From the NCBI GenBank assembly GCA_025923975.1, contig JAICEV010000003.1, positions 1 to 29,958 on the forward strand: a stretch of DNA of 29,958 nt, written 5' to 3'. Below, piece by piece: positions 8,977 through 16,195 of this stretch. Position numbers and translations under genes: made by a program. This DNA comes from Propionibacteriaceae bacterium. GTDB taxonomy: Bacteria; Actinomycetota; Actinomycetes; Propionibacteriales; Propionibacteriaceae. Each line of letters opens with the position of its first letter. Within the stretch, counting starts at the first letter, position 1. Below the pieces are notes generated by a model. The model was given only the letters and a program-made list of their open reading frames with translations, searched no databases and was not told where the DNA came from.

Positions 8977-10331
8977 CAGGGCACTCTGGACTCGTGGAGG
9001 TGCCGGCTCGATTCTGGGCCGACCTCGGCAAGGGCTGTCGTTCGGCTCGCCAGCTCAGAGATCCGGGAGTTGTCATAGCCGAAGACTGCAGATCGGGTCC
9101 GATCCTCGAGCGGCTCGATGAAGTGGCGGGGAAGCTGGTCGGCGCCCAGCACGGTACCGACGACAGAGCCGGCCGTTGCGGCGTTCGAGTCGGTGTCCCA
9201 TGCTCCCTGCACCGTTAGGCCGACCGTGGCGGTGAAGTCTCCCTCTCCCCAGAGCAGACCAGCAGTGATCAGACACGCGTTGTTGATCGAATGCACCCAG
9301 CTGTAGTGGCCGAAGCGAGCCCGGATCTCGCCGATTGCCACCTCCCAGGTGCAGCCCGTCCGGTAAAGATCATGAACGCTGCTCAGGGCCTCGGCCAGCC
9401 GGGAGCCGGCGGGAACGTAGTTGAAAGATTGCTCGACCGCCTCCTGGACCGTTGCCGCCGCACATGCCGATGAGACGAGTGCCGCCGCCCACATGGCGGC
9501 ATAGATCCCATTGCACCGGTGCGAAAGCGATGCATCGGAGTAGACGAGTCGGACAGCGCTGCCAGGCCGACCGGGAAGCGTCCAGCCGAAGACATCGGCC
9601 CGGATCAGGGCGCCGATCCATTCTCGATAGGGGTTCCGCGTCGCACCGATCACCGCTATCGGCACATTGTGCAGCAGATTGACCAGGACAGCCCGTTCAG
9701 CCGTGAACACTCGAAGATAGGGGAAAAAGGACAACCAGGCGTTCGCAACCAGGCTTGGCGTGAGCTGAGACCCGTACCGTTCCAGCAGCCACACGCTCAA
9801 GATCGCATAGTCGATGTCGTCGTCACGAGCCGAGCCTCGTACCCGCCCACGGGTGGTCTCGGGCCAGCTCTGGTGCAACTGGAACCCTTCTGGCATAGGA
9901 TCCAAAGCCGGGATGTAGTCACGCAGCGGGTAGGCACCCGCTAGTTCCAGGTACGCGCGAAGACGAGCCGGGGTCCAGGAGTCACCGTTCTCAACGGGCT
10001 TGCCGAGATTGCAGCCGGCGATCCGTCCCAGCCAGCCGCCGAGGATGCGGTTGGCCAGTTCCGCGGGCGGCGGACGACGATGGTCGGTCGGGTCCAACCG
10101 GCCGGCCGGTATGGCGTCAAGGATGTCCTCGAGGGATTCCGGCTCCTCGTAAGCCCAATCTGATCTTCGCTCGGTGTTGATCAGCTCCAAATAGAGCATC
10201 TCCAGACGATCAAGATCATCGGTTGGTGTCGCGGCAAGATCAGCTTCGACGCGGGAGATGTCGTACCCGCTCTCAATCCGTTGTCGAACTTCATCGTGAA
10301 CAAGATCGGCAACGCTGAGCGGGTCGTACAC
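8976..10331 (-). CDS. ADP-ribosylglycohydrolase-family protein
   Basis: 451 residues. After a roughly 90-residue N-terminal region it shows the family core: ILGGWLGRIAGCNLGKPVE (about 96-114), the metal-binding acidic cluster ARDDDIDYAILS (Asp170-172), and GAWDTDSNAATAGSVVG (Asp379, Asp381) where two metal ions sit in the fold. The known family reaction is hydrolysis of ADP-ribose N- or O-glycosidic bonds. Here the gene lies between a sugar permease and a dehydrogenase with 2-base and 1-base junctions, so it more likely cleaves a nucleoside-like or ribosyl/glycosyl compound taken up by the transporter than reverses protein modification. No ADP-ribosyltransferase or macrodomain gene is nearby. 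Substrate unknown. Confidence 0.85.
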   Translation of the reverse strand: MYDPLSVADLVHDEVRQRIESGYDISRVEADLAATPTDDLDRLEMLYLELINTERRSDWAYEEPESLEDILDAIPAGRLDPTDHRRPPPAELANRILGGWLGRIAGCNLGKPVENGDSWTPARLRAYLELAGAYPLRDYIPALDPMPEGFQLHQSWPETTRGRVRGSARDDDIDYAILSVWLLERYGSQLTPSLVANAWLSFFPYLRVFTAERAVLVNLLHNVPIAVIGATRNPYREWIGALIRADVFGWTLPGRPGSAVRLVYSDASLSHRCNGIYAAMWAAALVSSACAAATVQEAVEQSFNYVPAGSRLAEALSSVHDLYRTGCTWEVAIGEIRARFGHYSWVHSINNACLITAGLLWGEGDFTATVGLTVQGAWDTDSNAATAGSVVGTVLGADQLPRHFIEPLEDRTRSAVFGYDNSRISELASRTTALAEVGPESSRHLHESRVP

Positions 10332-10333
10332 GA

Positions 10334-11272
10334 CTACCCCTTCTCAGCTCCGGCGGTAAGGCCGCCGGTGAGCAGCCGCTCGGTGGCGAAGAAGATGATG
10401 ATGATCGGCAGGGTGAGGACGACCGAGCCCGCCATGAGGACGGTCGTCGGGACCTCGACGCTGCCGGAGAGTTGGGATAGACCCAGCGAGACGGTCCAGC
10501 GCTCCCGCCGATCAACGAGGAAGAGCAGCGCGAACAAGAACTCGTTCCACGCGATCATGAACACGAACAACCCGGTGGACATGATTGATGGCAGGGCCAG
10601 CTTTATGCTGATCTGACGCAGCACGCCCATCCGAGTCAGGCCATCCACCAGACCGGCCTCCTCGATGGCCTCTGGCACTGTCTCGAAGTAGTTCCGCAGC
10701 ATGTAGATCGCCACCGGCACGGTTTGTGCCGTGTACACGACGATCAGTCCAACGAGATTGCCGCGTAGTCCCAGCCGGGTGAATCCTACGAAGAGCGGGA
10801 TGGCCATCAAGATCGCCGGAAAAAGATAGGCGGCCAGGAAAATCCCACTCACGTAACGCCGACCAATGAACGGCAATCGGGCGATGGCGTACGCGCCAGG
10901 GATCCCAATGAGCAGTGCCAGCGCCACGGAAGCGAGGGCGACTACGCCGCTGTTGGCCAAAAAGCGGCCGAAGCCTTGGCCTCCGGAAGCGGTTGAGGAC
11001 AGTACGTCCACGTAGGTCTGCAGAGTGAACTCGGAAGGCCTGACCCACAAGGAGGCGGGATTTTGCAACAACGACCCGATCGGCTTCACCGACAGCAAGA
11101 GCATGTAGTAGAACGGCACCAGCGTCGCGATGAGGAAGCCGATGATCACCACCCAGCGACCGATCCGGAAGACGCGGCTCTGTACCCGGTGCCGGGTCGG
11201 GTGAGCCATACGGCGTGGCTCCGGCGGAGCGGCGACCTGACTCGGCGGTGTCATAACGGTTTCGGCGCTCAT
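10334..11272 (-). CDS. ABC sugar transporter permease, MalG type
   Basis: 312 residues from the ATG at 11272, which overlaps the upstream permease stop as ATGA and follows GGAGAGGAGAG. It has six predicted membrane helices, starting with VVIIGFLIATLVPFYYMLLL. The coupling loop carries EAIEEAGLVDGLTRMGVLRQISIKLALP, the EAA motif that docks on the ATPase. With the other permease it forms the inner-membrane channel of a carbohydrate-uptake CUT1 importer. No ATPase gene is in the operon, so it presumably uses a shared MsiK-type ATPase encoded elsewhere, as is common in actinobacteria. The next gene starts 2 bases after its stop. Confidence 0.92.
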   Translation of the reverse strand: MSAETVMTPPSQVAAPPEPRRMAHPTRHRVQSRVFRIGRWVVIIGFLIATLVPFYYMLLLSVKPIGSLLQNPASLWVRPSEFTLQTYVDVLSSTASGGQGFGRFLANSGVVALASVALALLIGIPGAYAIARLPFIGRRYVSGIFLAAYLFPAILMAIPLFVGFTRLGLRGNLVGLIVVYTAQTVPVAIYMLRNYFETVPEAIEEAGLVDGLTRMGVLRQISIKLALPSIMSTGLFVFMIAWNEFLFALLFLVDRRERWTVSLGLSQLSGSVEVPTTVLMAGSVVLTLPIIIIFFATERLLTGGLTAGAEKG

Positions 11273-12261
11273 ATCCGCTCTCCTCTCCTGCGCAGGATCG
11301 TCAGATAGACGGCAAGCATGGCTACCAGCACCAATGCCATGATCACCGATTGCGCTGCGGCCGCGCCGACATTGCGCTGCACGGTGAGGAAGTTGTAAAT
11401 CTGCACGCTCGCAACATTGGTCCCTGCGGCACCGCCGGTCAGCAGGAAGATGTCGTCGAACTCGTTGAAGGTCCAGATGGTACGGAGCACCGCGAGCAGG
11501 CCGATGATCGGCATGAGCTGCGGTAGCACGATGAACCGGAATGACTGCCACGGCGTTGCTCCGTCGACAAGCGCGGCCTCTTCCGGCTCATCAGACATGG
11601 CTGCAAGCCGGGCCATGAGGAAGAGGAATGCAAAGGGGAAATAGCGCCATCCTTCGAAAGCGATGACTGTCAACAGCGCGGTGGGCACCGGGATCTCCAG
11701 CCCTAACACGTTCCACGTTCCCACCGCCTGAGACAGGAAGGGAATGGGCTCCTCCCAACCGAACACGTTCTGGCCGATCACATTGACGATCCCGAACTGC
11801 GGATTGAGCATCGTGCGCCAGATGAAGGTCACGGCCACTACTGGCGCGACGTACGGCAGCAAGTAGGCGGCACGAACGAAGTTCCGGCCACGGAACGGCT
11901 GCCGTACCGCCATTGCCGCAAGCACGCCGAGGAAGATCACCAGCACTACCGAGCCAAAGGTGTAGATGAAAGTGATCACCAGGCTCGACCAGAAGGCGCT
12001 TGAGCCAAGCACGCGCTCGTAGTTGGCCACCGTCAGGGGCTCAAAGAAGTCGGCGCGACCAATCTGGATCAGACGCATCCGTTGGAAGGAAAGCAAGATC
12101 GACCACAGTAGGGGGAAGATCACGATCGCCAACACGACCAGCAGCGTGGGCGACATCAGCCACAGACCCAGGCGTGCGTCGCGCTGGGTAAGCGTTACTC
12201 GCTTCTTGGTTGTGTCTGTCTTGGTGGAGGGTTGTTTTTTCTCGGTTACCGTTGTCGACAC
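11269..12261 (-). CDS. ABC sugar transporter permease, MalF type
   Basis: 330 residues. A charged Lys/Thr-rich N-terminus is followed by six membrane helices, the first being LMSPTLLVVLAIVIFPLLWSI. The EAA loop reads EPEEAALVDGATPWQSFRFIVLPQL. MalF-type length and order (MalE, MalF, MalG) support the CUT1 family. It follows a strong hairpin after the binding-protein gene and overlaps the MalG-type permease gene by four bases. Together they import the substrate captured by the lipoprotein. Confidence 0.92.
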   Translation of the reverse strand: MSTTVTEKKQPSTKTDTTKKRVTLTQRDARLGLWLMSPTLLVVLAIVIFPLLWSILLSFQRMRLIQIGRADFFEPLTVANYERVLGSSAFWSSLVITFIYTFGSVVLVIFLGVLAAMAVRQPFRGRNFVRAAYLLPYVAPVVAVTFIWRTMLNPQFGIVNVIGQNVFGWEEPIPFLSQAVGTWNVLGLEIPVPTALLTVIAFEGWRYFPFAFLFLMARLAAMSDEPEEAALVDGATPWQSFRFIVLPQLMPIIGLLAVLRTIWTFNEFDDIFLLTGGAAGTNVASVQIYNFLTVQRNVGAAAAQSVIMALVLVAMLAVYLTILRRRGERI

Positions 12262-12319
12262 ACGGTGCTCCTCGATGTTCGTACGTCCCGGCGCGCCAGG
12301 CCTGTCAGCTTGTTAATGC

Positions 12320-12346
12320 GTGGACCCGGGAGATCCCCGGGTCCAC
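12320..12346 (-). terminator. Strong GC-rich hairpin between binding-protein and permease genes
   Basis: GTGGACCCGGG (12320-12330) and CCCGGGTCCAC (12336-12346) form a perfect 11-bp stem with a 5-base loop, starting 17 bases after the binding-protein stop on the minus strand. There is no U-run. In MalE-MalF type operons such a hairpin usually protects the upstream message or causes partial termination, giving more binding protein than permease. Confidence 0.65.
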
Positions 12347-12362
12347 GATTCGGTTGCTACGG

Positions 12363-13769
12363 CTAGCCGCCGAGGTCCGTCTTGACCTGTTCCGCGCCTT
12401 TCTGTGCTTCGTTCGCCGCGTCAGCAGCGCTCGCGCCGGAATTGAGCATCTTGGCCAGAGCCTGGGGAACCACGAACTGTTGGGCGACGGCTGCTGCTAG
12501 TTCGCCCTGCCCTTGCGGTATGCCCCACCGCTCGAAGTTCCCCGAGCTGCCGACGATCGTGTTGAGGACCTCGATTGGATAGATCTTTGTCAGCGGTTCC
12601 TTCTTGTCTACGCCGGCGCTGAGTGCGATCCAGCCCTCTGAGTACTCCTTCGGATTAGCCGAGGTGCCGGAACGAGCGGGCATCTTTCCCTCCGGGGCGA
12701 TCGCCAGCCAGTCCAGGTAGCCATCGCTCATCATGTAGGTGACCAACTCGTTGGTCTTGGGGGAGGCGTCGGTCAGCACATTCCAGGACACGACCTCACC
12801 CCAGGCAGCTGGCTTGGGGCCACTTGGGCCCTGTAACTCAGTAAGAATGCCGGTGTTTTTGGCTAGCCACAGGGGATCTTTCTTGCACTGGGTGCAGGTG
12901 GGCGTTGCATCGTTGCGCAGGCCCGCAAGCTCATCCAGCAGGAAGGACGACCAGATCACCATGGCAGCATCCCCTGCAAAGTACGTAGCTCTGGTGGTAT
13001 CGGCGTCCTGGTTGCCAGCCACCGAGGTTTCCTTGATCAGATTTGCGTAGAAGTTGAAGGTCTCCTGGCACTGCGGGCTGTTCAGGGTGATATTGCCGCT
13101 GTCGTCAACGAGCTGGCAGCCGTTGGCGACCGCAACATACTCAAAGGTCTGCTGGGTAAACGAGTCCGAAGGTGCTGTCGCGGCCACGATGCCGGCGGTT
13201 TTGCCCCTGTTGAGCTCCTTGGCCGCCTTCTCGATGTCCGCGTAGGTCTTCGGTTCTGGCAACCCGGCGGCCCGGAAGAGGTCTTTCCGGTAGAAGAGCA
13301 GATTAGAGAAGCCGTCACTCGGTACGGCGATCTGCTCGCCATCGACGCTGGTCAACTCCAGGGTTCGTGCGAAGAATGTGTCGCGACCCAGCCCATCCAC
13401 GATCTCTTTTGCTGCCTCGGGATCAACCAGGTCATCGGTGCGGAGCTGGTTCATGCCATTGAGAGAAAGGGCGGCGATGGCATCGGGCAGGTCATTGGCA
13501 GCCGCCGCAGAAGTCAGCACGGTCGTCAGCTGGTCCTCCGCAATCGCCACGAGCTTGACGGTGGCGCCTGACTTCTGAGCCCAGGCGTCCATGATCTTCT
13601 GCTGGGCCGCCACCCGATCGGCTATGTCTTCGGTGGTCCAGATGGTCAGGGCGTTGTCCTCCTGGGAGCCGGTGTCCGACTGACCCCCGCCATCTCCTCC
13701 ACCACCACAGCCGGCGACGACCAGCATGGCGGTGATAGCAGCACCTGCCAGGAAACGTGATCTGCGCAA
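12363..13769 (-). CDS. Extracellular sugar-binding lipoprotein of ABC transporter
   Basis: 468 residues from a TTG at 13769, chosen because AAGGAG lies nine bases upstream; a GTG at 13787 in the same frame would have no site of its own. The N-terminus LRRSRFLAGAAITAMLVVAGC ends in a lipobox, so the mature protein is lipid-anchored after cleavage before Cys. The mature part starts with a Gly/Ser linker and has the solute-binding family 1 fold: LTIWTTEDIADRVAA, PDAIAALSLNGMNQL, IAVPSDGFSNLLFYRKDLF, AAMVIWSSFLLDELAG. A CTQC pair and two more cysteines suggest disulfides. It captures the operon's sugar at the cell surface. The promoter region upstream contains the two ROK-type palindromes. Confidence 0.9.
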   Translation of the reverse strand: MRRSRFLAGAAITAMLVVAGCGGGGDGGGQSDTGSQEDNALTIWTTEDIADRVAAQQKIMDAWAQKSGATVKLVAIAEDQLTTVLTSAAAANDLPDAIAALSLNGMNQLRTDDLVDPEAAKEIVDGLGRDTFFARTLELTSVDGEQIAVPSDGFSNLLFYRKDLFRAAGLPEPKTYADIEKAAKELNRGKTAGIVAATAPSDSFTQQTFEYVAVANGCQLVDDSGNITLNSPQCQETFNFYANLIKETSVAGNQDADTTRATYFAGDAAMVIWSSFLLDELAGLRNDATPTCTQCKKDPLWLAKNTGILTELQGPSGPKPAAWGEVVSWNVLTDASPKTNELVTYMMSDGYLDWLAIAPEGKMPARSGTSANPKEYSEGWIALSAGVDKKEPLTKIYPIEVLNTIVGSSGNFERWGIPQGQGELAAAVAQQFVVPQALAKMLNSGASAADAANEAQKGAEQVKTDLGG

Positions 13770-13778
13770 CTCAGGGCT

Positions 13779-13784
13779 CTCCTT
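13779..13784 (-). promoter_or_regulatory. Ribosome binding site deciding a TTG start
   Basis: AAGGAG on the minus strand sits nine bases before the TTG at 13769 and immediately after the alternative GTG at 13787-13785. It therefore supports the TTG as the start of the binding lipoprotein, giving a signal peptide of normal length. Confidence 0.6.
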
Positions 13785-13796
13785 CACTGAAAATTC

Positions 13797-13835
13797 TGCT
13801 CAGCTGAGCATTAGGGGGACCTGCTCAGCTGAGCA
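13797..13835. promoter_or_regulatory. Tandem 14-bp palindromes, probable ROK repressor operators
   Basis: TGCTCAGCTGAGCA occurs twice, at 13797-13810 and 13822-13835, each copy a perfect palindrome. Start-to-start distance is 25 bases, about 2.4 helical turns. Both lie just upstream of the binding-protein start, so a bound repressor would block promoter access or transcription. The divergent ROK regulator gene begins 150 bases away. Assignment to that regulator is inferred from position. Confidence 0.65.
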
Positions 13836-13919
13836 TCTTGGGATCTTGCGGCTACCTGGACCGCACGTTAGGCTCATCAAATCGCCAATAAAGACTCATG
13901 GCAAGACGTAAATCAAGAT

Positions 13920-13937
13920 TTGAAAGACAAATTTCAA
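13920..13937. promoter_or_regulatory. AT-rich inverted repeat in the ROK/sugar-operon intergenic region
   Basis: TTGAAA-GACAAA-TTTCAA, 6-bp arms with a 6-base spacer, about 50 bases upstream of the ROK gene start. The surrounding 60 bases are unusually AT-rich for the window, as expected for the divergent promoters. A minus-strand TTGACA at 13952-13957 may be a -35 element, but I see no convincing -10. Confidence 0.3.
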
Positions 13938-13985
13938 TAACAGCCACAGGTTGTCAATAGGTCGCCGTGGGAAAGAAGGGGTTGG

Positions 13986-15149
13986 GTGTCGCCAGGACCC
14001 AACAGTGCCGGTGAGCTCTTGCAGCTGTTCCGGACTGGCTCGGTTGCTACTCGCAGCGAGGTGCAACGCGTCACGGGGCTTGCCCGCTCCACCGTGACCT
14101 ACAAAGTCGACGCTTTGCTGGCGGCTGGATACCTCGTCGAGAACGGCAGCATTGTTGACGGTCGGGGCAGGCCGTCGACGCGGCTGCGCGTCAATGATCA
14201 AGTGACAACCATCCTGGTGGCTGACCTGGGTGCGACGCACGGCCGACTCGCGGTCGCCAACCCCGCAGGTGAGGTCCTGGTGGACTCGGTGATCGAGAGC
14301 AGCATCGTCAAAGGGCCGGAGGCAGTCCTCGCCATGGTCACCCAGAGGCTCGATCAGCTGCTGGAGCAGTCCGGGCGTAGGGGTTCCAGCCTGCGTGGCA
14401 CTGCAATCGGTGTCCCGGGTCCGGTCAATTTGCACACTGGCCGGGTCGCCCGCTCTATCAGCATGCCGGGCTGGGACGACTATCCGGTTCAAGATCATCT
14501 GGCTGACTACTTCGGAGTGCCGGCGGTCCTGGACAACGACGCCAACCTGATGGGCCTAGGGGAGCAGCGACGGATCTATCCGAACGCCCACCAAGTGCTG
14601 TTCGTCAAGGTGGGTACCGGTATCGGATGCTCGGTGATCATCGACGGCGAACTGCTGCGCGGCACGGACTCGGCGGAAGGTGACATTGGACACGCCAAGA
14701 TCACTGGTGTTGAGGAGACCTGCAGCAGCTGTGGTGCTCGCGGCTGCCTCGCTGCGATCGCCAGTGGGCGTGCCATGGTGCGGGAGCTACGTCGTCTCGG
14801 CCACGAGGTCACTACCACGCGTGATGTTGTCCGGCTGGCACGGGCGGGCAACCCAGATGCCGTCCGGGTCGTCACCGCCGCGGGCCAGGAACTCGGCGGC
14901 GTCTTGTCGACAGCCGTCAGCCTGCTGAATCCTGACGTCGTCGTGATCGGCGGAGACATCGTGCACGCCCACGAGTATTTCCTGCATGGCGTACGTGAGA
15001 CCGTGCTTGGCCGCAGCCAGCCGCTAGCTACAGCGCGACTGACCATTGCACCCAGCGCGCTCGGCGACCGGGCCGGGATCATCGGTGCCGCAGCCAGGCT
15101 CGCCGATGTGATCTTCGGCAGCGCAGCGGTCGATGCCAAGATCAGCTGA
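13986..15149 (+). CDS. ROK-family transcriptional repressor
   Basis: 387 residues from a GTG at 13986 preceded by AAGAAGGGG. Residues of about 8-60 form a winged helix-turn-helix (SEVQRVTGLARSTVTYKVDALLAAGYL). The remainder is the ROK sugar-kinase-like domain: VADLGATHGRLAV phosphate-binding segment, DNDANLMGLGEQ catalytic-type loop, VKVGTGIGCSVIIDGELLRG, and the ROK zinc signature GDIGHAKITGVEETCSSCGA with CLAAIASG. Ligand binding (a sugar or glycoside) should release it from DNA. It is divergent from the ABC-importer operon and is the obvious controller of the palindromes between them. It converges with cydB with only 5 bases between stops. Confidence 0.9.
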   Translation: MSPGPNSAGELLQLFRTGSVATRSEVQRVTGLARSTVTYKVDALLAAGYLVENGSIVDGRGRPSTRLRVNDQVTTILVADLGATHGRLAVANPAGEVLVDSVIESSIVKGPEAVLAMVTQRLDQLLEQSGRRGSSLRGTAIGVPGPVNLHTGRVARSISMPGWDDYPVQDHLADYFGVPAVLDNDANLMGLGEQRRIYPNAHQVLFVKVGTGIGCSVIIDGELLRGTDSAEGDIGHAKITGVEETCSSCGARGCLAAIASGRAMVRELRRLGHEVTTTRDVVRLARAGNPDAVRVVTAAGQELGGVLSTAVSLLNPDVVVIGGDIVHAHEYFLHGVRETVLGRSQPLATARLTIAPSALGDRAGIIGAAARLADVIFGSAAVDAKIS

Positions 15150-15154
15150 GCTGC

Positions 15155-16195
15155 TCATTGGATGGTCGGGCGATCAACGACCGGTTCCTCATCCACTCCC
15201 TCCTCCGGAAGCAGACCCTTCTGATCAAGGACGAAAAGCAATACGAAACCTGGAACCACAATCAGTGCTGCGAGCACGACCACGATGAGCACAGTGCCGA
15301 GCGTGCCGGTCGGGGAGGCCGCCGCTGAAAACGTCAGAGTTTCGGGCAGTATGTAGGGCCACTGCGCCACACCCCAACCGAGAATCGTGCTTGCTACGGC
15401 GACCACCGCGAGCAGCCGAGCACCGCGTGACGCCTTGCGAACCAGCAGCACGAGCGCAGCAACCCCGCACACCACGCTGAGGATGATCAGCGGCAACGCC
15501 CGCGACGCGAGGCCGTCAAAGAGATAGGGCGCGTCAGCGCGGAGCACGAACGTGCCGATGATGCCGAGCGCGCCGACCACGGCGGCCGCAATAACAGCTC
15601 TGCGGCGGAAGTATTCGACCATTGCCCCCTCGTCGAGCCGCCGCGCGTCCCAGACCAGGTAGACCGCGGCCAGGTAGGCCACCGCCGCCACCGCCAGAAC
15701 GCCGCCGAGGATGGAGGTCGGGTTGATCCAGCTCCGTACGGGATCCCCGGCCTGGCCACCGGCCGGGACTCGTCCGGAGGCGATGCCGCCGGCGATGGCG
15801 CCCATGCAGTAGGGCACCAGCACCGAAGATGCGGCAAACGCGGCTCCGAAGGTACGGCGGTGACGCAATGTGACGACCGCCTTCCGGAAGGCGAAACTGG
15901 CCCCGCGGAGCACAATCCCGAGCGCCGCAATGGTGAGCGGCACGAAGAGAGTGAGCGTGATCGAGGCGTACGCCTCGGGGAACGACGTCCACAAGATCAC
16001 AAAGATGAAGATCAACCAGACGTGATTGGCTTCCCACACCGGGCCGATGGAACGCTCGATGACATCCCGCGGATGCTGGCCCCGCTCAGGTCCGCCTGCA
16101 GTCAGGTCCCAGAAGCCCGCTCCAAAGTCGGCACCCCCGAAGATCGCGTACGCGACTACGGCGAGCAGCAGCACTACCGCAACCGCGGTGCTCAC
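15155..16195 (-). CDS. cydB: Cytochrome bd oxidase subunit II
   Basis: 346 residues with about eight membrane helices, standard length for CydB. The N-terminus (VVAYAIFGGADFGAGFWDL) and the following PVWEANHVWLIF segment are the family hallmark facing the quinol-oxidising subunit. The protein pairs with CydA to form the membrane quinol oxidase that reduces oxygen to water. Its ATG at 16195 overlaps the cydA stop by four bases, so the two are translationally coupled. No cydCD transporter gene follows; those must lie elsewhere. Confidence 0.95.
   Translation of the reverse strand: MSTAVAVVLLLAVVAYAIFGGADFGAGFWDLTAGGPERGQHPRDVIERSIGPVWEANHVWLIFIFVILWTSFPEAYASITLTLFVPLTIAALGIVLRGASFAFRKAVVTLRHRRTFGAAFAASSVLVPYCMGAIAGGIASGRVPAGGQAGDPVRSWINPTSILGGVLAVAAVAYLAAVYLVWDARRLDEGAMVEYFRRRAVIAAAVVGALGIIGTFVLRADAPYLFDGLASRALPLIILSVVCGVAALVLLVRKASRGARLLAVVAVASTILGWGVAQWPYILPETLTFSAAASPTGTLGTVLIVVVLAALIVVPGFVLLFVLDQKGLLPEEGVDEEPVVDRPTIQ

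Noticed and set aside
8976..10331. Toxin-antitoxin or defence role of the ADP-ribosylglycohydrolase
   Set aside because: There is no ADP-ribosyltransferase, macrodomain or defence gene nearby; the gene is embedded in a sugar operon.
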